Source of the DNA: Primorskyibacter sedentarius
GTDB lineage: Bacteria; Pseudomonadota; Alphaproteobacteria; Rhodobacterales; Rhodobacteraceae
DNA length: 64,000 nt
Assembly (NCBI RefSeq): GCF_004342065.1
Contig: NZ_SLZU01000017.1
Coordinates: 20,230-84,229, forward strand
Direction: 5' to 3'
The notes beneath the pieces are model-generated. The model worked only from the letters and a program-made list of their open reading frames with translations, was not told the origin of the DNA and did not search any database. A program made the position numbers and the translations under genes. Position 1 is the first letter of the stretch. Each line of letters starts with the position of its first letter. Below, in pieces: positions 14,894 to 22,442 of the stretch.

Positions 14894-15913
14894 ATGACCA
14901 AATCGAATGAAAGAAAGCTCACCATCGCGCGGTCCATGGCCGAAGCCGTGGCACAGGAAATGCGCGTGGATCCAAGCGTCTTCGTCATGGGCGAAGACAT
15001 CGGGCCGTTGGGCGGCGTCTACGGCAATACCCGCGGGCTGATCGAAGAGTTCGGAGCAGAGCGTATCCGCGACACACCGATTTCAGAAACAGCCTTTATC
15101 GGCGCCGCCGTGGGGGCCGCGCAGGATGGCATGCGCCCGGTGGTCGAATTGATGTTCGTTGATTTCTTCGGCGTCTGCTTTGACGCGATCTATAACCTGA
15201 TGGCCAAGAACATCTACTTCTCCGGCGGGAATCTGAAAGTGCCAATGGTGCTGATGACCTCGACGGGGGGCGGCTATTCCGATGGCGGCCAGCACTCGCA
15301 ATGCGTCTATGGCACCTTCGCCCATTTGCCGGGCATGAAGGTCGTGGCGCCGTCCAACGCCTATGATGCCAAGGGCCTGATGACCGCCGCGATGCGCGAC
15401 GACAGCCCGGTGGTTTACATGTATCACAAGGGGTTGCAGGGCATGGGCTGGCTTGGGACAGAGGCCGGGGCCACCGTCCATGTGCCCGAAGAAAGCTACA
15501 CGGTCGAGATTGGCAAGGCCAAGGTCGTCCGGCAAGGCAAAGACGTAACAATCGTCAGCCTTGGCATGGGTGTGCACAATGCTTTGAAAGCGGCGAAAAC
15601 GCTGGAAGGGCAGGGGGTCAGCGCCGAGGTTGTCGATCTTGTGAGCCTTGTACCGCTGGACCGCGAAACCATCCGCGCCAGCGTGGCCAAGACCGGGCGC
15701 CTGATCGTCGTTGACGAGGATTACATGAGCTATGGCGTCTCGGGCGAGATCATCGCCTCGGTCACCGAACATGACATCTCGGTCCTCAAAGCGGCACCAA
15801 AGCGCGTGGCCTTCCCGGATGTGCCGATCCCATTCGCGCGGGTGATGGAGCAGTATTGCCTGCCCAATCCTGACAAGATCGTTGCCGCCTGGGACGAGAT
15901 GAAAGCCGCCTGA
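14894..15913 (+). CDS. 2-oxoacid/acetoin dehydrogenase E1 beta
   Basis: A 339-residue transketolase-type E1 beta subunit. It has the pyrimidine-binding domain (VFVMGEDIGPLGGVYGNTRGL, then DTPISETAFIGAAVGAA) and a C-terminal transketolase domain (VSLVPLDRETI, then GRLIVVDED). It begins 15 bases after E1 alpha with GGGAGG before the ATG. It forms the alpha2-beta2 heterotetramer with the upstream product in the cytoplasm. Full length for AcoB/PdhB-type subunits. Confidence 0.92.
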   Translation: MTKSNERKLTIARSMAEAVAQEMRVDPSVFVMGEDIGPLGGVYGNTRGLIEEFGAERIRDTPISETAFIGAAVGAAQDGMRPVVELMFVDFFGVCFDAIYNLMAKNIYFSGGNLKVPMVLMTSTGGGYSDGGQHSQCVYGTFAHLPGMKVVAPSNAYDAKGLMTAAMRDDSPVVYMYHKGLQGMGWLGTEAGATVHVPEESYTVEIGKAKVVRQGKDVTIVSLGMGVHNALKAAKTLEGQGVSAEVVDLVSLVPLDRETIRASVAKTGRLIVVDEDYMSYGVSGEIIASVTEHDISVLKAAPKRVAFPDVPIPFARVMEQYCLPNPDKIVAAWDEMKAA

Positions 15914-15944
15914 GCGACTTACTTGAAAGCGAAAACTGATCCAA

Positions 15945-15967
15945 CGGGGTCGCCATCGGCGTCCCCG
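15945..15967 (+). promoter_or_regulatory. intercistronic hairpin between E1 beta and lipoyl protein genes
   Basis: CGGGGTCGCC pairs with GGCGTCCCCG (one internal T-T mismatch) around ATC. There is no T tract, so it is more likely an RNA-processing or stability element, or a weak attenuator, than a terminator. Confidence 0.5.
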
Positions 15968-15987
15968 GACAATGAAGGAATGTGAAA

Positions 15988-16221
15988 ATGGCCACAGATA
16001 TCGTGATCCCATCGGATCTTTGGGAAGAGGACGAGGAATGCGTCATCACCTCGTGGTTAGTGGATGATGGTGCCAGCGTCGAAGAGGGCGCATTGATCGC
16101 CGAGATCATGACCGCCAAAGTGCAATACGAGATCCACGCGCCCGCCTCGGGCACGGTCAGCATCAAGGAAGAGGCCGACGCGGTCGTTGCCAAGGGCGCG
16201 GTCATCGGAACGGTCGCATGA
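15988..16221 (+). CDS. stand-alone lipoyl-domain protein (split E2)
   Basis: A 77-residue single lipoyl domain. The modified lysine is K44 in IMTAKVQYEI, at the expected beta-turn; the second half (GTVSIKEEADAVVAKGAVIGTV) completes the barrel. The ATG at 15988 is preferred over the GTG at 15982 because GAAGGAA lies seven bases upstream. In most complexes this domain is the N-terminus of E2; here it is a separate small protein whose stop overlaps the E2 core start by ATGA. It would act as a mobile acyl carrier, like glycine-cleavage H protein. Confidence 0.88.
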   Translation: MATDIVIPSDLWEEDEECVITSWLVDDGASVEEGALIAEIMTAKVQYEIHAPASGTVSIKEEADAVVAKGAVIGTVA

Positions 16222-16898
16222 ACGCCGAGGCAAGGATCATCCCGCTCAAGGGTATGCGCGGCATGATCGCCGATGCGATGGTCAAAAGCCTCGCGACGGC
16301 GGCGCAGCTGACCCACCATGCCAGCGCCGATGCCTCTGGTCTGATGGCCGAAAAAGCGCGGCTGGCTGAGGCGGGGACCAAGGCCTCGGTCGAGGATCTG
16401 TTGATGCTGGCCGTGATCCGTGCGCTGAAGAAACACCCCGATGCCAATGGGCGTGTCGAAGGGCGCGATGTCAAACTGGCAGACAAGGTTGATCTGTCGG
16501 TGGCCATCGCCTTGCCCGGCAACCTTCTGGTTGCGCCTGCGATCTTTGGTGCAAGCGATATGGATGTGTCCGCGCTGCGCAGCGCACGGCAGGATCTGGC
16601 GGCGCGCGCCAAGGCCAACAAGCTGAGCGTCACAGAGATGACCGGCGGAACTTTCACCGTGTCGAACCTGGGTCTGACGCGGGTGGAGCACTTCACCCCC
16701 ATCATCAACGCGCCTCAGATCTGCATCCTGGGCATCGGCCGCATGACCGACCGCGCCGTGCGTGGCACGGATGGCGGGATAGAATTGCGGCCGCATGTCG
16801 GGCTGTCGCTGACCTTCGATCATCGCGCTCTCGACGGCGCGCCGGCGGGCGATCTGCTGACCACGATCTGCGAAGAGATCGAAGGTTTCGCGCCGTGA
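16218..16898 (+). CDS. E2 acyltransferase core lacking lipoyl and subunit-binding domains
   Basis: A 226-residue catalytic domain of 2-oxoacid dehydrogenase acyltransferase (CAT/E2 superfamily). It contains IPLKGMRGMIADAMVKS at the N-terminus, the GGTFTVSNLG stretch and the active-site FDHRALDG (His near residue 202). No lipoyl domain and no peripheral subunit-binding domain are present, so it is about half of normal E2 length. The missing lipoyl domain is supplied by the overlapping upstream gene. How E1 and E3 dock without a binding domain is unclear. Overlaps on both sides (ATGA and GTGA) show tight co-translation. Confidence 0.9.
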   Translation: MNAEARIIPLKGMRGMIADAMVKSLATAAQLTHHASADASGLMAEKARLAEAGTKASVEDLLMLAVIRALKKHPDANGRVEGRDVKLADKVDLSVAIALPGNLLVAPAIFGASDMDVSALRSARQDLAARAKANKLSVTEMTGGTFTVSNLGLTRVEHFTPIINAPQICILGIGRMTDRAVRGTDGGIELRPHVGLSLTFDHRALDGAPAGDLLTTICEEIEGFAP

Positions 16899-17602
16899 TC
16901 TGCGTGGAGTTCCAATCCCCCGCCGACGGTGTGGCGCGCGAGGAGGCGCTGTTTGCGGCTGGAAAACCCGCTTTGCTGCTATGGCGGTCGGTCGAGCGGG
17001 GCATCGTAGTGCCGCGCAGCCGCGGGCGACGCCCGGGATTTGTGGGGCTCAGCATGGCGGCGGCCCGTGCCGGTTGGCCGCTGATGTTGCGCTCCAGTGG
17101 CGGCGGGGCGGTGCCACAGGGGCCGGGGACGATCAACCTTGCGATCATCACGCCGATGCCTGTTGGTGCTCGGGTCGAAGACGGCTACCGCCTGATCTGC
17201 GGCGCGATTTCCGAGGCGTTGATGCGGTTCGAGGTTGCGACAGAAACCGGGTCCGTCGACGCGGCCTTTTGTGATGGTGCATGGAACGTCACCGTGGGCC
17301 AACGCAAGCTGGCCGGTACCGCGCAGCGCTGGCGGCCCATTGGAAACGGCCAATCCATCGCGCTGATCCATGCAGCCATTGTCGCGGCACATCCGCCTGC
17401 CTCGGTCTGGCCGGTTCTTTCACAAGTCGAGGCGCAGGCCGGGGGCATCACCCCGCCGCGAAGGGAGGTGCATGTGGCGCTGGACGAGCTTTTGCCCGCC
17501 GCAATGGCCCCCCAGGCGCTGCAAGGCGCATTGATGCGGGCCGCCGAGGACCGCCTTCACCACCTGCCACGCCGTAGCCTCGAAGGCGCCGCTGCGGCCT
17601 GA
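16895..17602 (+). CDS. lipoate-protein ligase A-like protein
   Basis: A 235-residue protein of the biotin/lipoate ligase (LplA/LipB) superfamily. The ligand-binding loop R-S-S-G-G-G-A-V is at residues 66-73, followed by GPGTINLAI. The lysine-containing VTVGQRKLAGTAQRW segment matches the conserved GKK-G-AQR region. It starts at a GTG overlapping the E2 stop. It most likely attaches lipoate (or transfers an octanoyl/lipoyl group) to K44 of the small lipoyl protein two genes upstream. Placing it inside the operon makes the complex self-sufficient for lipoylation. The C-terminal accessory domain of E. coli LplA is not clearly present. Confidence 0.85.
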   Translation: MICVEFQSPADGVAREEALFAAGKPALLLWRSVERGIVVPRSRGRRPGFVGLSMAAARAGWPLMLRSSGGGAVPQGPGTINLAIITPMPVGARVEDGYRLICGAISEALMRFEVATETGSVDAAFCDGAWNVTVGQRKLAGTAQRWRPIGNGQSIALIHAAIVAAHPPASVWPVLSQVEAQAGGITPPRREVHVALDELLPAAMAPQALQGALMRAAEDRLHHLPRRSLEGAAAA

Positions 17603-17611
17603 CATCACCAT

Positions 17612-17633
17612 CCTGCCCTGAGCAGAGGGCAGG
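17612..17633 (+). promoter_or_regulatory. intercistronic hairpin after the lipoate ligase gene
   Basis: CCTGCCCT pairs perfectly with AGGGCAGG around GAGCAG. No T tract follows, and the next gene has its own strong GGGAGGA site, so this looks like an mRNA punctuation element. Confidence 0.55.
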
Positions 17634-17657
17634 CGCATAATCAAAGGGAGGAAACCC

Positions 17658-17960
17658 ATGACTTACTATTCCGTTCTCGCTGTCACCCCCAACGACGATG
17701 GCTGGATCCCCGACTATCTGCCCGTTGCCGGGTCGGTCATCGCCAGACATGGCGGCAAATACCTCGCGCGGACCACAAGTCACGAGCAGCTTGAAGGGCA
17801 GGACAGCCCGGCCGGGCTGCGGATCATTCTGGAATGGCCCTCTGAAGAGGCCGCCAAAGCCTTCATGGCCGACCCGGAATATGCGCCGCATCTGCAAGCG
17901 CGCACCGCCGGTTCCGACAGCGTGCATTTTCTGATCGCGGGCAAGGACGACCTCGCCTGA
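17658..17960 (+). CDS. DUF1330 family protein
   Basis: A 100-residue protein of the DUF1330 family, a dimeric alpha/beta-barrel fold related to ABM-type small proteins. It has the typical opening (YYSVLAVTPNDDGW), a conserved GGKYLART strand, and the ILEWPSEEAAKAFMADPEY helix. Biochemical function is not established for the family. The GGGAGG ribosome site and flanking hairpins show it is a unit of the operon. In this setting it could bind or isomerise a pathway intermediate; that is a guess. Confidence 0.87.
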   Translation: MTYYSVLAVTPNDDGWIPDYLPVAGSVIARHGGKYLARTTSHEQLEGQDSPAGLRIILEWPSEEAAKAFMADPEYAPHLQARTAGSDSVHFLIAGKDDLA

Positions 17961-17969
17961 CGCGAAAAA

Positions 17970-18002
17970 GGCAGCCCGCGGTTTGAGGAAGCCGCGGCTG
18001 CC
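17970..18002 (+). promoter_or_regulatory. intercistronic hairpin after the DUF1330 gene
   Basis: GGCAGCCCGCGG pairs with CCGCGGCTGCC (one bulged C) around a ten-base loop. This is a very stable stem with no following T run, nine bases after the stop codon. Confidence 0.55.
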
Positions 18003-18035
18003 TGCGCCTGACCAATCCCAAGGGGAGGAGACCCT

Positions 18036-18629
18036 ATGAATATCCGTTTCCACCGACAAAAGAAGTCGAAGCAGGACCATATCGGTGTCAGCCGTCGTAT
18101 GTTCCTGATGACCACGGCCATGGCGGGCGTGACCACCAGCGCGATGCTGGGCAGTGCCACCCGCAGTCTGGCCGCGCCGCTGGATGCGGGGCAGGATGCC
18201 ACGCTGCTGCGCATGGTGCAGGACATCTATCCGCATCCCGACCTGCTGGAGGTCAGCCATTACGAAGGCATCGCCGCGACGGTCACAACCAATACCGAAG
18301 CCGATGCGGCGACTGCCAAGGATCTGCGGGACGGGCTGGCCCGGATCGACGCACAGGCCGACGCTCTGTTCGGCATGCCTTATACGGAAATCGAAGACCC
18401 GGACGCCCGCGAAGGTGTGCTGCGCAAATTCCAGCATGACGGGTTCTTTCAGGGTGTTCGCTGGACCGCCTATTTCGCCATTTACAACAATGTCGACGTC
18501 TGGCCGCTGTTTGGCTACCAGGGCTCTTCGGTTGAACATGGCGGTTACATAGATCGCGGGTTCTCTGACATCACCTTTGTTCCTCAGGGCCCGACCCTTG
18601 AAGAGCGCATGGCCGCAGTCAAAGGGTGA
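18036..18629 (+). CDS. Tat-signal small subunit of a GMC dehydrogenase (gluconate 2-dehydrogenase subunit 3-like)
   Basis: A 197-residue protein with a twin-arginine signal (SRRMFLMTTAM, Arg-Arg at 20-21) and Ala-rich cleavage region near residue 47. The mature part resembles the small subunits that accompany membrane or periplasmic GMC flavoproteins (gluconate 2-dehydrogenase subunit 3 / sorbitol dehydrogenase type): LLRMVQDIYPHPDL near its start and FFQGVRWTAYFAIYNN. Such subunits carry the Tat signal that exports the folded, FAD-loaded large subunit by hitch-hiking. It is followed 12 bases later by the flavoprotein gene, as expected. Strong GGGGAGGAG site. Confidence 0.84.
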   Translation: MNIRFHRQKKSKQDHIGVSRRMFLMTTAMAGVTTSAMLGSATRSLAAPLDAGQDATLLRMVQDIYPHPDLLEVSHYEGIAATVTTNTEADAATAKDLRDGLARIDAQADALFGMPYTEIEDPDAREGVLRKFQHDGFFQGVRWTAYFAIYNNVDVWPLFGYQGSSVEHGGYIDRGFSDITFVPQGPTLEERMAAVKG

Positions 18630-18641
18630 GGGAGCAGACCA

Positions 18642-20219
18642 ATGACAGTATTTGAAAAAACCGACGACTCCGTTGTCGTCATCATCGGGTCCGGCGCGGG
18701 TGGCGGAACGGTCGCCAATGAGCTGGCGAAGAAGGGGATCAAATCCGTGGTTCTGGAAGCGGGCAAGCGGCTCGATTCCTCGGACATGGAAAATGACGAA
18801 TGGACCATGTTCCAAAAGATCTCATGGCTGGACAAACGCTATTCGGCGGGCGGCTGGCACGGATCCGTCAACCACCCGACCCTGCCCGCGTGGATCGTCA
18901 AAGGCTATGGCGGGTCCACCGTGCATTGGGCCGGTGTTGCGCTGCGCTTCAAGGAGTTCGAATTCAAGACCCGCAGCACATATGGTGCCGTCGAGGGCGC
19001 AAATGTCGAGGATTGGCCCGTCAGCCTTGAGGAAATGACGCCCTGGTACGAGAAGGCCGAGATGAAGATGGGCGTCACCGGCAAGACCACCGGCATGCCG
19101 CATCTTCCGTGGAATAACGGTTTCCGCGTGCTGGCCGAAGGGTGCCGCAGGACGGGGCGCACGGATTACAATTCCGGTCCGATGGCCATCAACTCGGTCG
19201 AGAATGACGACAGGCCGGCCTGCCAGCAGATCGGGTTCTGCATGCAGGGCTGCGCGATTGGTGCCAAATGGTCGACCATGGTGACCGAATTGCCGCGCGC
19301 CGAGGAGTCCGGGCTGTGCGAGATTCGTACCGACGCCATGGCGCTGAAGATAGAACATGACGCCAGCGGCAAGGTGACAGGCGTGCTTTATGCGGATGCC
19401 GAAGGCAACCAGCATCTGCAAAAGGCGCGGGTGGTCTGCGTGGCGGGCAACTCGATCGAAAGCCCGCGTCTGCTGCTGAACTCTGCATCCGAGATGTTCC
19501 CGGACGGGCTGGCGAATTCGTCAGGGCAGGTGGGCAAGAACTACATGTGCCACACCTCGACCGGGATCTACGCTGTGATGCCCGAAAAGGTGCATATGTT
19601 CCGCGGCACGTCTGTCGCGGGGATCGTGGGCGATGATGTCAAACACGAGCCCGCGCGCGGCTTCAACGGTGGCTACTATCTGGAATTCCTCTCATTGGGG
19701 CTGCCTTTCATGGGCGCGTTCCTTGAACCGGGCAATACCGGATGGGGGCGCAGCTTTTCGCGCGCGATGGAGCAATATGACCATATGTCCGGCGTCTGGG
19801 CGCTTGGCGAGGATCTGGCGCAGGAACAGAACGGCGTCACATTGCATGGCAGCGAAGTGGATCAACACGGGCTGCCGGTGCCTATCGTCGCCAAGACGCC
19901 GCATAATAACGACCATGCAATGACGGCGCATATGGTCGAGTCCACGTCGCAGATCTACGAATCCGTTGGCGCGACGGACATTTACGAACTGCCGCCCTAT
20001 CCGGCCAGCCACAATATGGGCACCAACCGGATGCATGCGGATGCGGACAAGGGGGTGGTCAATGCCTATGGGCAAAGCCACGACATCGACAACCTCTTTG
20101 TCTCTGACGGCAGCCAGTTCACCTCGTCCGGGGCGTGCAACCCGACGCTGACCATCGTCGCGCTGGCCATCCGTCAGGCCGAATATATCGCCCAGGAAAT
20201 GAACGCCCAGAACATCTGA
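18642..20219 (+). CDS. GMC family FAD-dependent oxidoreductase
   Basis: A 525-residue glucose-methanol-choline flavoprotein, closest by eye to the gluconate 2-dehydrogenase/2-keto-gluconate dehydrogenase large-subunit branch. The N-terminal dinucleotide fold reads IIGSGAGGGTVANELAKKG. The C-terminal catalytic region has SHNMGTNRMH and FVSDGSQFTSSGACNPTLT, supplying the active-site His and Asn. It has no signal peptide and probably leaves the cytoplasm with the Tat-bearing small subunit. No cytochrome c subunit gene follows, so the electron acceptor is unknown. It would oxidise an alcohol group of a hydroxy-acid, polyol or diol, feeding the thiamine-dependent complex. Confidence 0.9.
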   Translation: MTVFEKTDDSVVVIIGSGAGGGTVANELAKKGIKSVVLEAGKRLDSSDMENDEWTMFQKISWLDKRYSAGGWHGSVNHPTLPAWIVKGYGGSTVHWAGVALRFKEFEFKTRSTYGAVEGANVEDWPVSLEEMTPWYEKAEMKMGVTGKTTGMPHLPWNNGFRVLAEGCRRTGRTDYNSGPMAINSVENDDRPACQQIGFCMQGCAIGAKWSTMVTELPRAEESGLCEIRTDAMALKIEHDASGKVTGVLYADAEGNQHLQKARVVCVAGNSIESPRLLLNSASEMFPDGLANSSGQVGKNYMCHTSTGIYAVMPEKVHMFRGTSVAGIVGDDVKHEPARGFNGGYYLEFLSLGLPFMGAFLEPGNTGWGRSFSRAMEQYDHMSGVWALGEDLAQEQNGVTLHGSEVDQHGLPVPIVAKTPHNNDHAMTAHMVESTSQIYESVGATDIYELPPYPASHNMGTNRMHADADKGVVNAYGQSHDIDNLFVSDGSQFTSSGACNPTLTIVALAIRQAEYIAQEMNAQNI

Positions 20220-20230
20220 GGCAGAAGGTT

Positions 20231-20275
20231 CCTCCCCAATGCGGTCGGGTTTTCGGACCCGGCCGCATTGGGAGG
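20231..20275 (+). promoter_or_regulatory. large intercistronic hairpin between GMC and VOC genes
   Basis: Two 19-20 base arms starting CCTCCCC and ending GGGAGG pair almost completely, with one bulge and one G-T pair, around a short TTTCGG-type loop. It is the largest hairpin in the operon. No T run follows, and the VOC gene has its own AAGGAGGAG site. It could protect the upstream message from 3' decay or attenuate downstream expression. Confidence 0.6.
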
Positions 20276-20344
20276 CAACAGATCCGAGCGTGCAGCCCAT
20301 CTGCGCGGCGGGCCCGCTCGGCCAAAATCCAAGGAGGAGATACC

Positions 20345-20929
20345 ATGACCAATTACCTCAAACCCCTCGCCATTGCTGCGGCGCTGGCAAGCCCGCTGGT
20401 GGCAAATGCCGAGCTTCCGGGAATGCGCGGCACCCAGCATATCGGCATCACCGTGCTCGACGTTGACGAGGCCGTAGACTGGCTGGTCGATGTCATCGGC
20501 TGCGAGTCGTTCTATTCCTTCGGGCCCTTTGGTCCGTTCGAAGATGACTGGATGACTGACAACCTTAACGTCAATCCGCGCGCCGTGATCGAGATGATCA
20601 CGATGGTCAAATGCGGCAACGGGCCGGCGCTGGAAGTGTTCAAATACACCTCGCCCGATCAGAACCCCGAACCGCCGAAAAACAGCGATATCGGCGGCTA
20701 TCACATCGCGCTTTATGTCGATGATATTCGCGAAGCTGTGAAATACCTGCGCGACAATGATGTACGCGTGCTGGAAGACCCCCATCCCCTGACGGGCACA
20801 GGCTCTGAAGGGCAGGAGTGGGTCTATTTCCTGGCTCCCTGGGGGATGCAGATGGAGATCGTCAGCTATCCCGATGGCATGTCCTACGAGCAGACCACCG
20901 AAAAGCGGTTCTGGGATCCGCGCGGCTAA
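20345..20929 (+). CDS. exported VOC (glyoxalase/dioxygenase-fold) protein
   Basis: A 194-residue vicinal-oxygen-chelate protein with an N-terminal signal peptide (residues 1-22, ending ANA). Two beta-alpha-beta-beta-beta halves are visible: HIGITVLDVDEAVDWLVDVIG and later GGYHIALYVDDIREAVKYL, with candidate metal ligands His (GTQHIG), Glu (ALEVFKY), His (GYHIAL) and Glu (QMEIVSY). VOC proteins are usually cytoplasmic, so the signal peptide is unusual, but it fits the exported GMC pair upstream. It may act on the periplasmic oxidation product. The start is fixed by AAGGAGGAG before the ATG. Confidence 0.85.
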   Translation: MTNYLKPLAIAAALASPLVANAELPGMRGTQHIGITVLDVDEAVDWLVDVIGCESFYSFGPFGPFEDDWMTDNLNVNPRAVIEMITMVKCGNGPALEVFKYTSPDQNPEPPKNSDIGGYHIALYVDDIREAVKYLRDNDVRVLEDPHPLTGTGSEGQEWVYFLAPWGMQMEIVSYPDGMSYEQTTEKRFWDPRG

Positions 20930-20998
20930 GACGCGGATCACCCAAAACCCATGCCCCGGCTGGTGACGGCCGGGGATCAAGCGCAAAGGAATGGTCAT

Positions 20999-22264
20999 AT
21001 GAAACCTGCATCGCGTACCCGACTGCATGCCGCCCAAGGCTGGGTGATGACATTGATGCTGTCACTTGCTGTGATGATTGCGCCGCAAGAGGCGCGTGCG
21101 CATTTCAGCTATTCGGATCCGCGCATCATCCATGTGACCGAAGGTGCCGATGGCGGTGTCGAGATCTTCATGCGGATGCCCGCGCCGTTGGCACTGCTTC
21201 CCGAAGACTGGAAAGGCAGCGCTGAGACGCGATTGCCCCCCTTTGCCGTTTCAACCGGGAACGGTCCTGTTTTGGATGTCTCTGCGCTGGGTCAGACCAA
21301 TCCTGAACTTGCGGCCGTGCTTGAACGGTCGCTGAGTGTTGAAACGGATGGCGAGACCTTGCAGCCTGTCTTGCGTGATTTCCGGGTCTGGCACGACAGC
21401 GACCGCCCCCGGTTTGGCACCGTTAAAACGGCGATTGCGGCGCTGCAAAGCAGCTTAGCGCCCAAGCCGGTCCCCTATTTCGATGCGACGCTCGACATTC
21501 GATTGGCGCTACCCGGCATCGATCTGAACCGGGATATCCACCTGACGTCCCGGCTGGGCGAGAATTTTCAGGTCATCGAGAAATTCGGGACGGTCGTCAA
21601 ATTCCACCGCAGCGAAGGGACCGAAACCAAAGCAATGATCGGCGTTCTGGACGTTTCGTTCCCGCCTGTCACCACGCGTTTGCAAACCCTTCGCGATGCA
21701 GCGCTTAGCGGGGCCGAACATATCTACCGTGGCCTGGATCATTTGGCGCTTATCCTGCTGATCGCTTTGGCCGCAGCTGGCTGGAGGCAGGCGCTCGGCT
21801 GGGCGTCGGCCTTCACCATCGGTCACATCATCACTCTTGCCGCAGGGCTTTATGGTTTCGCCCCCTCTGCAAGCTGGTTTGTGCCCGTTGTGGAATTGGG
21901 CATCGCGCTTTCCATCGTCATCGCTGGCGTTGTGGTCTTTGCAAAACCCGGCAAGGCCTTCGGATTTGTCGGCTTGTTGATCGTCGGATTGATTCACGGC
22001 TATGGCTTTGCCGCTTCTGCCGCGACAGCACAGTTTGCGGGCGGGTTTGATCCGTTGGTTCTGCTGGCATTCGCCATCGGGTTGGAGCTGTGCCAGTTCG
22101 CCATCTACGCGCTGATCCTGCCAGTGATCCTGATCGCGGATCGGTTGGTGCCCGCCGCTTTCTTCTCATGGCGGCGTGCAGCCGCATTGTGCATCGCACT
22201 ATCGGCCGTCTCGACTACTTTTGTTCGCCTCACGGCCACCTCTGCTGCGTTCACAGCGGTGTAG
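20999..22264 (+). CDS. HupE/UreJ-like membrane protein with periplasmic domain
   Basis: A 421-residue protein: a signal or anchor helix (about residues 15-33), a soluble domain of about 200 residues presumably in the periplasm, then a six-to-seven-helix C-terminal part with HupE/UreJ-type motifs (HIYRGLDHLALILL, then FTIGHIITLAAGL). HupE/UreJ proteins are linked to nickel or cobalt uptake, but the versions with an N-terminal domain are poorly characterised. The ATG at 20999 follows AAAGGA; the earlier ATG at 20951 lacks a ribosome site. As last gene of the operon it may supply a metal to the VOC protein or transport a substrate; both are guesses. Confidence 0.78.
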   Translation: MKPASRTRLHAAQGWVMTLMLSLAVMIAPQEARAHFSYSDPRIIHVTEGADGGVEIFMRMPAPLALLPEDWKGSAETRLPPFAVSTGNGPVLDVSALGQTNPELAAVLERSLSVETDGETLQPVLRDFRVWHDSDRPRFGTVKTAIAALQSSLAPKPVPYFDATLDIRLALPGIDLNRDIHLTSRLGENFQVIEKFGTVVKFHRSEGTETKAMIGVLDVSFPPVTTRLQTLRDAALSGAEHIYRGLDHLALILLIALAAAGWRQALGWASAFTIGHIITLAAGLYGFAPSASWFVPVVELGIALSIVIAGVVVFAKPGKAFGFVGLLIVGLIHGYGFAASAATAQFAGGFDPLVLLAFAIGLELCQFAIYALILPVILIADRLVPAAFFSWRRAAALCIALSAVSTTFVRLTATSAAFTAV

Positions 22265-22442
22265 CCTCGGCCCGAAGTTGGGGAAGTATCGGACGGCTTT
22301 TCGGGATAGGAGGCCGACGTCAGACTCGAACCCAACGGGGCCAATCCTGTTCGATACGCCTGTTCCACACTCAAGGCCTCAGGCGACGGGCCTTCCCGTA
22401 AGTCAGACTTTGAATAGTCGAACGACGATACGGCGTGCCCGG

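Noticed and set aside
17448..18815. 455-codon open frame on the minus strand across four plus-strand genes
   Set aside because: It crosses intercistronic hairpins and genes with strong ribosome sites, and its translation is low-complexity with no motif.
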